This document shows, one piece after another, positions 28,651-40,172 of a DNA stretch of 64,000 bases. The notes beneath the pieces are model-generated. The model did no database searches. It saw only the letters and a list, made by a program, of their open reading frames with translations, and had not been told where the DNA came from. The first letter of the stretch is position 1. Every line of letters starts with the position of its first letter. The stretch spans positions 62,315,810 through 62,379,809 of the forward strand of contig CM041083.1 of assembly GCA_023079485.1 (NCBI GenBank), written 5' to 3'. The translations under genes and the position numbers were made by a program. Origin of the DNA: Archilochus colubris (lineage: Eukaryota; Chordata; Aves; Apodiformes; Trochilidae).

Positions 28651-31219
28651 TGGTGGTGGTGGTTGTGGTTACCCGTTCTGTTTCTGCTCTAGCAGGTTCC
28701 TCTGTCTGGGTAGGAATCACCCAGTTCCTACTGGCTTCGTGCTTGGCCTGAAAAAAGATTGACCAAAAGATTGACTCTATGATCTGTCTGTAATCTCTCT
28801 GTGTCATTTGGCTTCATGGCCCATGATGGAGCCCAGAGATTTTCACCGTGACAGATAATTCTGAATATCTGCAATCAGGGCTACCTTTCCTCTTTCCTTG
28901 CAGAAAGCTACTGTGACTGAAATAACTATTCGCTAAGCTGAGCACAGTGGGGGGTTCTTGGGAAGGTCATCTTTCTGAAAATGGCTGTGCTACACCAAAG
29001 ATGGGAGGAACTCTGCTCATACCATCCCAGCACATTAGCTGACAGAGTTGCAGAATCTGAATTCTTAAAATCCTGACTGAACTGATACAACTGAGCTTGT
29101 GTGTGCTCTTGATTGCAACACTTGATTGCCTTGAACTGCTTACAGTAGCTAAAAATATCTGATATATTCCAGCTATCAATGACACATCCAGCATACAATA
29201 CTGGATGCCACCATTGGCTTGGAACATTTTTTTTTACCATGTGCTTGAATTGCTGCAGGAGCCAGAAAAGAGAGAGAGAGAGTGAGGGGTGTTGTTGGAA
29301 GAAAGAGGCTCCCTTATTATGTACCCAACCTTTGGGTCAGTTTGTCGTTCAGAGTTTTGTAGTACTAAAAGCTCTTTGTGAAGCAAGATTATTTAAACTG
29401 GAGCAATCTCTCTGATGGCATCGGAGACCTGCTACAAATACAGCTTTTCCCAGGAAAGCTGACAGCAAAAATACCATCTCCCTGACGCTGTTTGGTCTAT
29501 AGCAACATCTGAGTCTGTGGGAAGATCGTATTCAGCACAGCTGTACCATTCTATGGATGGTTAACATTTAAAGATTTCACATTTTTAGGATAAAAAGTTT
29601 CATTCTTTTGGCATGTTCATGGGTTCCTTCTGATGGAGTATGTATGCCAGTCAGGCTCAACGAAGAAAAAATCTCAACACCCACCACCACCTTGATTCCC
29701 TTGAGCATCCAAGGAAGAAGTATGTGAGGGGAAAAGATCTTAGGTCTCTATACAGAGTTTCCGATGCTGTAAACTCTGAGAAGCATCCCCTCTGGCAGTT
29801 TTCTGAGAAGCCCTTGTCAACAGTCTAGTACACTTTTTCTTCTGCATCTGCCATTATCTTGCAGTTGGCCCTGTTCCTGTTTATTTCAGTGGATGACAAA
29901 ATACCTTTATTCAGAGTGGCAGATGTGGGTTGTAAGATTCACAAGGTTGCTTTGGTCTTGATATACAAGAGCTTTGCTTCTGTATGTATTGTTCCCCTCA
30001 CTTACAGGAAGGATATGAATTTTCAGCTGGAACAATCTTGCTTTTAGCATAAAGGCTTGCCCTCAGAATTATTGTTAGCATGGGACATTTTTACTTTATA
30101 TATTAGAATTCATATTATTCTAGAAAACTCTACTTCATTCCTCCCACATGTTCAGGTAAGGATTGTACAAAGGAGACCACTCCTCTTTCCTGTGCCAAGC
30201 AAGAACTCATTTCTGCAGTTGATGGACCATCACCTGGTTTTTGCCTGCGGGACTATGCTCTCTGTATAGGAAGAGTCAACTGCAGAGGAAAAGCTCCAAG
30301 AGTGGAGTACAACCATTTATAAACATTTAGCAACAAACCAAAAAAATTGTTTCCCATTACATGCTAGAAGTCATACCTGGGGACTTCTATTATGTATGAT
30401 TTTTCATCCCATGATCTTCAAGGATAATATATGTGTAACTTTTACTTTTTTTATCTAATAGAGCATGTTAGGAAGATTGGGTCAGACAGAACTCAGTCAT
30501 CAAGATGATCTTGATTCTGCATGTCACAAATTTGCCAATTTGTTATTCCCAGAAGGCTTAATTTTTGGTTAGGTTTGATTGTGTGAGGTGATAGGTCTGG
30601 GCTTTGCTGCCCTCTTTGCAGTATTCAAAGCATAATTGATTCGGGTTACAGAAAGATATCAAATACCTTCAAACATCAAAATGTTTAAATCCTGATAAGA
30701 AATTATTCTGTCAGGCCAGCATAAGCTGCCAAGTGGAAGAGAGCTTTATTAAAGAGAGCAATGTCTGATCCATCCTTGTTATAAAATGCTAGTTTTTCTG
30801 ACCTGCTTATTCTTATGAAGATTTTAAAGAGAGAGATGGAGCACACCCACATTTTCTGTCAACTATCTCAACATATTCACCTCCTAGTTTCCATGGTTTC
30901 TGGTGTGTGTGGCTAGGCCCCAGGGAAACATTTTATGTGCTTTTTCTTCCCTGTAAAGCAGGAAATTGCCAGTTTTGCATTAACAAACAAATGGGAGTTT
31001 GATGGCGCCCCCCCCACCTATGCTCCACTGGCATATATGAGGCTGTGCAGTAAATTTACCAGTGGTTTCTGCTGCCCAATAGGATCTCCATCCTAAGACC
31101 ATGTGGCAAATGTTCTGGGTTTGCAGCACATGTCTGAGTAATTTGTCTCTCTGATTAAAGAGGCAACAACAGCTCTGGCAGCGTGTGTTTCATCCCAATG
31201 GACAAAGGCAGGGCCTTGA
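28651..31219. other. Intergenic, no gene recognised
   Basis: This is unique AT-rich sequence with a short GA-rich run (29271-29286) and a poly-C run at 31007-31016. No transposon or RNA gene was recognised. Confidence 0.55.
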
Positions 31220-31312
31220 CCTACCTAATCTAGTTTGCCCTGCTTTGAGAAGGACATTGGACTAGATGGCTTGCAGACATCCTTTTCAGTCTAAATTATT
31301 TTGTGATTCTAA
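31220..31312 (+). mobile_element. Old CR1 3'-end fragment
   Basis: CTACCTAATCTAGTTTGCCC, then GACATTGGACTAGATGGCTT and TTATTTTGTGATTCT, is a diverged CR1 3' terminus. It lies about 100 bases before a better preserved CR1 in the same orientation. Confidence 0.75.
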
Positions 31313-31409
31313 TACAACTGCCTGAGCATGGAGCCAGAATCAAGAGTGGTTTATGCTACCAGTGCTGCAGCCATTACTGTTGCAGCTGCTCCTTGGCAGA
31401 GGTTTACTT

Positions 31410-31923
31410 TCAAGGGCTGCCTCCAGTTCTGGGCCCCTCAGTTTAGGAAGGATATCGAGGTCCTGGAGCGGGTCCAAAGGAGGGCAACCAGGCTGGTGAA
31501 GGGACTCCAGCACAGACCCTATGAGGAGAGGCTGAGGGAACTGGGAGTGTTCAGCCTGGAGAAGAGGAGGCTCAAGGGAGACCTCATCACTCTCTACAAC
31601 TCTCTGAAAGGAGGGTGTAGCCAGGGGGGGGTTGGTCTCTCTTCCCAGGCAACTCTCAGCAAGACAAGAGGGCACGGTCTTAAGTTGTGGCGGGGGAGGT
31701 TTAGGTTGGAGATTAGAAAGAATTTCTTTACGGAGAGGGTGATCAGACATTGGAATGGGCTGCCCAGGGAAGTAGTGGATTCTCCATCCCTGGAGATATT
31801 TAAAAAGAGACTGGATGTGGCACTCAGTGCCATGGTCTGGGAACTGCAGTGGTAGTGGATCAAGGGTTGGACTTGATGATCTCTGAGGTCCCTTCCAACC
31901 CAGCCAGTTCTATGATTCTATGA
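31410..31923 (+). mobile_element. CR1 LINE, 5'-truncated, open ORF2 tail
   Basis: About 514 bp of CR1 includes the end of ORF2 and the 3' UTR. The frame stays open to a stop at 31853-31855 and encodes the C-terminal tail of the reverse-transcriptase protein, with landmarks [40 protein letters not shown] and [18 protein letters not shown]. The 3' end has GGTCCCTTCCAACCCAGCC and the terminal repeat TTCTATGATTCTATGA. It lacks the endonuclease and polymerase core, so it cannot move by itself. It is the best preserved CR1 in the window. Confidence 0.93.
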
Positions 31924-34900
31924 CTGTGCTGCAGTGTGCCCAGCTGTGCAGTCTGAACACACTCCAGCACATGGCAGTCCTGATGTGCCTCTGCCTTCCT
32001 GCATGCCATGCTTGGTTCCCTGCCTGCAACTATATGGATGAGGCTGCATGACTACTGACTGCCTCTTTGCAGCACTTGAACTGCGGAGGAGTCTCTGCAG
32101 CCAGGCAGAGCCCCCTGGGGCACCTCTGGTGCTTTGTAAAAGGCTCAGAGATCTCCAGATGTGAAAACCTCAGGCTGCCTCCCACCCTACCCGGTGATCC
32201 ATTGCTCCTCACTGCAGGTGGGTCACTCCCCGTGTTTTTCACAGGGTTTCTGGTTGCACAAGCCAGGACCAATTTATTCTGTGGGGCAGTTCTACATATT
32301 TACTGGAATGGAAATTTCATGTGCCCCTTCCTACTGCCTCAGAACAAGATAAATCACCCAAGACTCTAACCTTTATTTTCTACAAACTGTCTTTTTCAGT
32401 GCAGTGGCCCATGAAACCTCCACGTAGATAGGTGGGAACTGGAAAGAACAGAAGTTCCTTTGAATTATACATAAGCCAAATTTGAGCCCAAATAGTGACA
32501 TTTATAGAGGCAGGTGGCTTGTTGAATAGTATGCTCAACTGCAAGCCATGATACTAAATGTCAGTCTGGGAATGCTATAAATTCTGTCTAAAAAGTGCCC
32601 CGATTGTTTTATGTTTCAACATGCTAGCCCAAAGCTCCACACATAAGAAAAGAGAAAACAGTGTGGGTGGCATAATTGTTACTTTTTTATATCCCAAACA
32701 TATGCTTTTAGCAATCAGGACCTCATAAATTTTCCCTCAACACTTGTCAGCATTGCTTTGGTTTCCAACCAGGGGGCTTTGAACTCTGCTGGCCCTTCTC
32801 CAGAGCTATGATCTTGACTGAACTGATGTCTGCAGTTTTGGGGTTCTAGTAAAAATATTTGTGAGGAAAAAAGCATAGCTCCTATCAGTGAAAGACAGAA
32901 CTTGACAGGTAGGAACGAGACCTTTTTTTTTCCCTTTTAAATGGGCCCTCTTTTACTAATCACCCTCTCCTTTGTACTCCCATCCCTGCCTCAAGCTGTG
33001 GAAACCTACAGTTCTGTCCTTTGTCCTTTTAGCTTTAACCTTTTGCAGCCTCTGCTGCTCCTGTCTTCATTTTCTCTAAAAGTTTCCCACCTCGTTTGCA
33101 TTTGAAAATCCTTACCCCCTCAAGGGGATCTGTGTGAACAGTGTCACCAGATTTCAAGACTCTGCTTCACCTGCCTATTCTGACCTGCAGGTAAGACTCT
33201 GCAAAGGCTGTGTGGCTGCTGGAGACAGGATGCTGCGGGGCTTGCAGTGTGCATTCTTCTTCTCAGGGAAAAGGGTTTGAATTTATTTTGAGTTCATATG
33301 ATTTTCTTGTTTGTTTTGTCACATTTCTTTCCTTGATTTTTTAATTTTTTCTTTTTCTTAGCCAAAGCCTTAGTGTCTCCTGTAGGCTGGGGCCTGATAG
33401 ATCCTCAGCACTGGTTCCAGAGGTAACTCCTACAATGTGACTTTTGCTTTCTTCTGCTCAGGCCCTCATCACAGTTCTCACAACAGGACCCTGAGCACAG
33501 CACTGCTCAGAATTCACCCCAGGAGCTGGAAAAGCAACATCCCACCTCTTCCCCAACGTGAGCTGATTTAATGCTTCAGCTTGGGATGTGGATGCCAGCC
33601 CCTGAACATCTGCTGCCCATGTGGACTCTTGCTGCAAGTAGCAGGTGCACGCTGGGCTGATGCTGAGGCAGCCCATGGTGGGGACTGCATGCTGGTCAGC
33701 CTTCCTCTGCCATCAGAGGCTACAGGGCTCACTGACTCCTGGCTACCCTCCTTTAAAACAGATGCAGCTTGGCTTGTGAAGGTTCTTTTTTCCTCACAGC
33801 AATAACCCTCCCTTAATTTTATGGGAAATGGGTTTCTCTTACCTAAAGATAACAAACAATGCTTATTTGTGATGTCCCTGATGACACAGAAGGGGGTGGG
33901 GTGGATTTTGGGGTTGTTTGCTAAACCCTAAACGGACTTTTTTGAAATCTTTTTTCCTCCTCTTGAGGAAAGGAGATTTAACCTTGATAAATCTAACCTA
34001 TAGCTATATCAGACCCACCACAGGGATGAACGTCACCTCTATAGAAGAAGAAAAATTACAGGAAGTATTATGTAGTGTTGCACCTTTTCAGTGTGGTTAA
34101 TTTAATGTACTCAGTGTTCACCATTATAACTTTTAAAAGTGATCTGAGAAAATCACCTCTGAAGCCCAAACTTTACTTCCTTCTCAAGTGCAAAGATTAA
34201 CCTTTTGTGAAATCTTCATGTTAAAGTAGCTGCAGTTTGGCAGGAGTTTAGGGAGGAGAGAAGGAAATGGTCTGGAAAGATGATCATTAAGAAGCTGTTG
34301 TCAAACAAAGTGGCCTCATTCTTTTATTTCTCTTTAGCTAGCTTGTCCTTTAGAGAACATTTTCTGGCTATCAAAACACATTTATTTAGATCTTTCTTTT
34401 GTGTGACTACGACCTTGTCAGCCAGTTGTTGGCTTGTAACTGCTTGAGTCTGCAACCTTAATATTCTCTTAACATTGGTTGTATATAATTTTTTACACTT
34501 GGTCTTAGGAATAAATTGTAAAAAAAAACCACTTTCCCACCATATGGAACCATATGTGCCCTCACAGGAGTCGGCAAAATGGCTGGGATATTTAGACTGA
34601 GATTTAGCAGAGAACTCCACTTGAGTTAAGCATGTTCAGAGAGAGCTCTGAAGAAATATTTGCTGGGTGGTCTGCAGTCCATGACTGTCAGTGGCTGAGG
34701 CAAGTGGTCAGCAGCTAGTCCGCTGCAAAGCTTGTGCTGAACATCAGAATAAATATAACTTAAAGGTGGAACACACCAATTCAAATACATAAGGTGTGCT
34801 GCGGGCTTGCTGTGATCCACTGGGTTTGGAGGGTTTTGGCTGTATGGCCAAGTGTTAGGAGAGGGTGAGCCAACTTCTTTGCCAGGGAGTCCTTCAGCTA

Positions 34901-36729
34901 GTTCAGGAATGTGGGCTTTGGTTTGAGTTGCTGAGGAAGAGTGAGTGCATCCACAGATATTCCTCCTGTCTCAGCTCCTCCATTCCTCACTCTCTCTTGT
35001 GAAGGGCTTTGCTTCTTTCTATCTACACAACCTGAGTGTTGCCACCCAGTGAGGTGCCATCTGTGCATGCAGCTGTTCTGTCTGATGCCACAGTGATCCC
35101 CAGCAGCAGAGAGTTACAGGAACACCTTGCTTGGGCTGTGGCAATGCATTAAACCAGTGGTGGGCCCATTGGAACTTTTAACTCCAGTGGCCTGGTCCAC
35201 CCTACATCTTTGTGTTTCTGTGTTGTCTAAAGACTGCTCACGCATCAAGAAAAGCACATGATTCTGCAGTGTTTTCTGTATTTCTTTAGGGATGAGAAGC
35301 TGAAACAAATGTAGCCCTGCTTAAGCAAAGACAAGAGTAGGGATTCTTTGGCAGTGCATTGCCTGAGGCTTTTTATTTAAAAACCCACAAAACACAACCC
35401 TACCTTAGGACAGCTTCCTCGCTGCTCCTTTCTGGCCTTTCCTGAAGTGTGCTGCTTGCCTCTGAACTCAGCCAGTCTCAGTTTGCTGAAGCCTGCAGAG
35501 CAAACACATGGTCATTTAGGAGACCACTTGTAGCACTGATCATTTCCTTGTAAAACGATTGTATAAACTTACTTTTTGGGTTTGCTTTCTGCAAGTGCAG
35601 AGGTCTCCCTTAGCCACAGATCATGCCAGTGCAGGCACACATGGGTAACTTGGGGCCTGGTGGGCAGACAGCAGCCTGAGTGTGAACTGCTGGCTTTGGG
35701 CATGTATTTCTTGGATTATGGACAGATTTCTAAGTCAGCAGTGTGTCCACTTCTGGGACACAGCATATTATTTCCTTTCAGTGTTTTGAAACCTTTCTTC
35801 AAAGCTTCAAGAGCTTCTAAATAAGGCCATTGGTGCCTTTCTTAACGCTGGCAAAACACTGTGGTTTTCCCTAAATTTATCCTCTGAATGGCTGGAATAA
35901 TTTTGCTCAAACAGTCTGAAAATATTTAGCCTGGGGCAAGCACATTAGTGGGAAAATTTCTGCCTGAATACTGAATCCTTGGCAGATGCAAGCAACTGAA
36001 ATCTGGGTCTTATAAAAGGGAGTATGAGGCAAATGTAACTATTGTCATCTGTTCCAGGTGTCTGTCCATACAAATGTTTCTGGTTGGATACACAAGTAAT
36101 ATGTTCAAGTTCATAATATATCCTTTCTCTTTAGGAACCAGCTTTATTCTGGTAAAACTCATTAAAGTCTATGGAATTGCAAGATCATAAATCCAGCGTA
36201 ACACGGGAAAATCAGGCCCTGTGGATGTGCTCTGTGTGCGGTATCAATTTATTTGCCATGTATATATAAATAAGATTTGTGGTGAAATGAGAAAAAACAA
36301 GCTGCCTGTATATCATCTAGGAATGAGCTCTATGTTGTGCTTAATATTTTGCAGCAACAAACATGGTGACAGACTTATCAGAAACAGGGGCTAAAATGAA
36401 GCTGTTGATCCAAACATCCTCACCATCCTTTGCCCTAAAGCCAAAGCAAAAATGAGACTTTCCAGTGGGTGTGGACCATGGTAACATTACTTTTTATCAT
36501 CATTATTAATGTTATTATATTCAGATGTGGGTTATGTTTACAATTACAGTGTTGGCAGGCTGGCTCTATTAGAGCTGCCAAAGCTGATCATCTAGCCCCA
36601 GATCTGATCATATTACTGAGAACACAGTCTGAGATTTTACAGAGGATGGAGACAAATTGACTCCTTCTTCCTTGCCAGCTCATCTTGTCATATCTATTTC
36701 AGAGAGAGATGCAACATCTATTTTATTAG
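31924..36729. other. Intergenic, no gene recognised
   Basis: This is unique sequence with a few T- and A-runs (for example 32923-32931). A consensus donor CAG|GTAAGA occurs at about 33188-33195, following a 40-codon open stretch without a usable acceptor. Sequence around 36480-36535 is rich in ATTA/TAAT. Nothing firm can be annotated. Confidence 0.5.
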
Positions 36730-37182
36730 CCCTCTCCAGAGGAGGGCCACAAAGATGATCAGAGGGCTGGAACACCTCTCCTACAAAGACAGGCTGAGAG
36801 AGTTGGGGTTGTTGAGCCTGGAGAAGAAAAGGCTCTGGGGAGACCTTCTAGTGGCTTTCCAGCATCAGAAAGGGGGGGGCTACAGAAAAGGAAGGGAGGG
36901 ACTTTTTACAAGGGTGTGTAGTGATAGTACAAGGGTGAATGACTTAAAACTAGAAAAGGGTAGATTACATTAGACATGAGAAAATTTCCTTAGTGTGAGG
37001 CTGGAGAGACACTGGAACAGATTGCCCAGGGAAGCTGTGGATGCCTCATCCCTGGAAGTGTTCGAGAGGAGGTTGGATGGGGCTTGGAGAAACCTGGTGT
37101 AGTGTGAGGTGTCTGTGCCTGTGCAGGGGGACTGGAACTAGATGATGTTTATGGTTCATCCCAACCCAAACCATTCTATGAT
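36730..37182 (+). mobile_element. CR1 LINE 3' fragment
   Basis: The landmarks CCAGAGGAGGGCCACAAAGA, GAGAGAGTTGGGGTTGTTGA and TGCCCAGGGAAGCTGTGGAT, and a 3' end with CCCAACCCAAACCATTCTAT, show a 5'-truncated CR1. The ORF2 tail is broken by frameshifts, so this copy is older or from a different subfamily than the one at 31410. Confidence 0.92.
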
Positions 37183-37770
37183 ACTTGCTTTGGATCCCTC
37201 TGGGTGGCTGCTGGGCAGATGCTGAGGAAAGTTGGTGGCTCTGCACCAGTGGAGGGAAAAACACAGAGGTATCCTTGCAGGTTCAGCAGGTAAGTGAGCT
37301 CATGTTCACTGCTATGGTTTCATGACAAACCAATACAATCCAATATATGCCAGTTCTCTGTGGTTAGGCTGATAAATTTTCTGTCCTGGGGATAACAAAT
37401 CAGCAAACCTTTTGTGGTGTATATTGCATCCAAAAAATAAAGTGGGGCCAGCAGCTAAACTGGGACAAAAGAGATCCTTCAGGTAGGTCTAGCAGCCAGC
37501 ACTTCAGACTACCCAGACTCTGTTCCTTGTATTTGATGGCTCAGAGTGAAAATGAAGAAACGAGCAGGTCAGCTTGCCCTGTGGAGAGAAAGAGAGACAC
37601 TCACTGGAAAGCAAGGTAGATATTCAGATTTTATACAAGCAGAGCCAAGGCAGCAGGAATCACAAGGGTATGGCCATGAGCAAAAGGATTATTCTGTGGA
37701 AATGGTCTAGAGTAAACAACAGAGCAAAACCACTTGAGCTTTGATAATTACTTTAACAGAATGGAGTTTT
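37183..37770. other. Intergenic, possible splice donor
   Basis: CAG|GTAAGT at 37287-37292 is a full donor consensus following 36 open codons from 37182. No recognisable protein. See the orphan exon at 38890. The rest is unremarkable. Confidence 0.35.
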
Positions 37771-37900
37771 CATAGAATCATAGAATTTTCAGGGTTGGAA
37801 GGGACCTTTAGGATCATCTAGTTGACCAGGAGCAAACAGTGAGGTCCTGCAGTCAGGCAGGGAGTCCCTCTCCCAGCTCTACATTCTCTGGGTAGAAAAA
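37771..37900 (-). mobile_element. CR1 3'-end fragment, antisense
   Basis: CATAGAATCATAGAATTTTC followed by AGGGTTGGAAGGGACCTTTA and GGATCATCTAGTTGACC is the reverse complement of a CR1 3' end. Similarity fades after about 37900. Confidence 0.85.
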
Positions 37901-38889
37901 AGACAGGGCAGTGTGGAGGAACACTGCCCATTTCCCACTTCACGGGCATGCGTTTACCATGCTAAGAAACAGAGCTTCTTCCACATACCCTTCCTCTTGC
38001 TAGTTGGTGCAATGTTTCCCTGTGTCCTTTGCTTTCTGAAATGAGTGCTCTTCAAACAATTTTTTTCCAAACAAGTTTTCCTTCCATGCCCTTCCATGCC
38101 CTGCCTCTTTCTATCCTAACTGCTTAATTACCATCCTTTGCTTTCTCCCTTTCCTATCTGTTCCTTACCCTGGCACTGTCAGTGAGATGGAAAACATGGT
38201 TCCTTAGACCAGAAGCTTTCATAGGAAAGTTGTAAAATCCCACCACCCCCAGCCCCTCACTCTCCCCCAGCAGTGAGGCATTCAGAGCAGTCCAGTAAGG
38301 GGTTGGTGTTCTGCTCTGGACTGTAGCCCACAGGTTTCTTTTATATTTGTATCAGCTGAAGAGTGAGGAAGCTTTGAAAATGATTCCTCTGGGTTCTTAT
38401 TCTCTTGTTTGCTTATTTAGTTCCACAGAATTCAAATTTTAGCACCTCTTCTGGGGATTTTGTAGGAAGTATGTTTAGCCTAACTCAGCTGGTGCTGTTC
38501 CAGCAGCTCTTTGTTGTGGATAATTCAAGGACATCTGTGTTGGACCTCAACCCAGCAAACTGCTGAAATGGAAGGAAATGGGGTTGAGTCTCCAAGCTTA
38601 TAGAAGCTCAGCACAGAGGTGAACCCTTCTCAAGAGAAGAGCATCTACTGGATGGACAGTGGCAGCTGAAGTCTTTGTCCCTAGGACAGGCCATTAACCC
38701 TCTCCTTCAGACGAGTGAGGCATCACAGGTGATCTTCCAACCATCCCGGTTTGATCATTGAAAGCTGCCTCACGTTTCCCTTGGAGCTGGTAAATTTCTT
38801 GTAATTTTCTTTGGATTTTTCTAAGCATCCACTTGACTCTAATGGATTTAAAAAGGGATTTGCATTGATTTACTGGATTCTGCTTTCAG
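37901..38889. other. Intergenic, no gene recognised
   Basis: Unique sequence. A short duplication CCTTCCATGCCCTTCCATGCC lies near 38082-38102. It ends in a good polypyrimidine/CAG acceptor at 38880-38889. Confidence 0.5.
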
Positions 38890-39026
38890 TGTGCTGGGAT
38901 AGACAATCCAAATGGGCCAAGTAAAAGCTACTGCTATGTGTGCAAGAGTGAAACCAGGAAGAAGGTGCAGATAGTGCTGCCAGAACAGTTCATGGAGAGG
39001 AACCATTTCTCCCTTCACTTTAAACA
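38890..39026 (+). CDS. Orphan exon-like open segment, unknown product
   Basis: This 137-nt segment is bounded by a good acceptor (GATTCTGCTTTCAG) and a perfect donor (CA|GTAAGT). Only one frame is open, encoding CAGIDNPNGPSKSYCYVCKS then ETRKKVQIVLPEQFMERNHF and SLHFK plus two bases. The two other frames have early stops. The segment contains a CxxC (CYVC) and later His residues, but I do not recognise a family. No companion exons with convincing protein content were found; a donor at 37290 has a frame-compatible open stretch. It could be an exon of an unannotated gene, a relic, or a chance pseudo-exon. Confidence 0.3.
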
Positions 39027-39616
39027 GTAAGTATTTAGGTTTTGCATGACTAAATGCAGCATTATCTTCTCCTTAGCTGTTGCTACTTAGCTGTTGCCTT
39101 TTTGTTTGAATGAATAAGCAGCTCTGAAGAGGAAATGCAGTTGTTTCATGGCTGGGTTTATTTGGACTCATTTGGGTTTTTTTACTGTGGACAAGTTCTT
39201 ATATAGAGAAGCAGTGAAGCTCAGCTTATTTTAAGTAGTTAATTTTTGCTTCCTGACCTGTATGACTGAGTTAAGGTCACAGAAAAGTGCATATTTTTTT
39301 CCATAGATTATGTACTTTAGGCTTTGGGCTGACGCTAATAATTGTGATTTCTGGGACTGGAGGTAGAGATAAAAAGGCACCTTAATTCTACGAGTCCTTA
39401 CTAAACGTTCTCAGAGGAATTATGTAAGCTCCCTCTGTAAATTGCATCAATCTCTGGTTTCATCTTTAAAAGTAAGGGCCTCAGCTACCCCGTGAAGACT
39501 AGCAGCACAGGGTACAAAAATGAATATAGGCTGTTAGTCCTGCTCCGTCCTGAGTTTACACAGTACCATTAAGCTATCATTTCTTTCATGATAATTCTTC
39601 CAGTTATTTTATATAT
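39027..39616. other. Intergenic, no gene recognised
   Basis: This is unique AT-rich sequence after the orphan exon candidate. Nothing was recognised in it. Confidence 0.5.
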
Positions 39617-40172
39617 TAGGAGTAGCTGATATGCTGGAGGGCAATACCACTACAACTGGCAGGTTGATGGAAGTGATTGTTCTCTATTCAGCACTTGTGG
39701 GGCCACATCTGGTGTAATGTACCTGGTTCTGGCTCCCAAAAAGTGTGAAAAAGGCATTGATAATCTGGAGCAACATTAGAGGACAGCCACTAATGTGGTC
39801 AGGATGCAGGAGTTCATGGTGTCCAAGGAAGAGCTGGGTTTGTTCAGCCTTAAGAATACTAAAGTGGAACCTTATTGCTGCCTTGAACTACCTAATGGGG
39901 ATTACAGAGACAACAGAGCTTGCTGAGTGATGCCCAGAGAGAAATGACGAGAGGCACCAGGCACAATATGTACCAGGGAAGATTCCTACTGTGCCTAAGT
40001 TTTCCCCCTAGAAAGTTGCAGAGCTGAAGAGGTGCCCAGAGAGGCCCAAGGCCCCAAATATTATCAAAACTTGACTGTACTAGGCCTTGAGCAACCTGAG
40101 CAAATTGTGCAGGTAGTCCTACTTTGCATGGGATGATTGAACTAAATGTTCTTCCTATTACTCTATGCTTCA
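39617..40172 (+). mobile_element. Old, highly diverged CR1 fragment
   Basis: Order and spacing of CR1 landmarks remain recognisable: GGGCCACATCTGGTGTAATG, AAGAGCTGGGTTTGTTCAGC (the LFSLEK region), TTGAGCAACCTG and GGGATGATTGAACTAAATG. Many substitutions make this one of the oldest insertions in the window. Confidence 0.75.

Noticed and set aside
31340..31863. Minus-strand frames over the CR1 copy
   Set aside because: They are antisense shadows of the CR1 ORF2 tail.
33040..33191. Open stretch before a GTAAGA donor
   Set aside because: An in-frame stop precedes it and no usable acceptor lies inside the open part.
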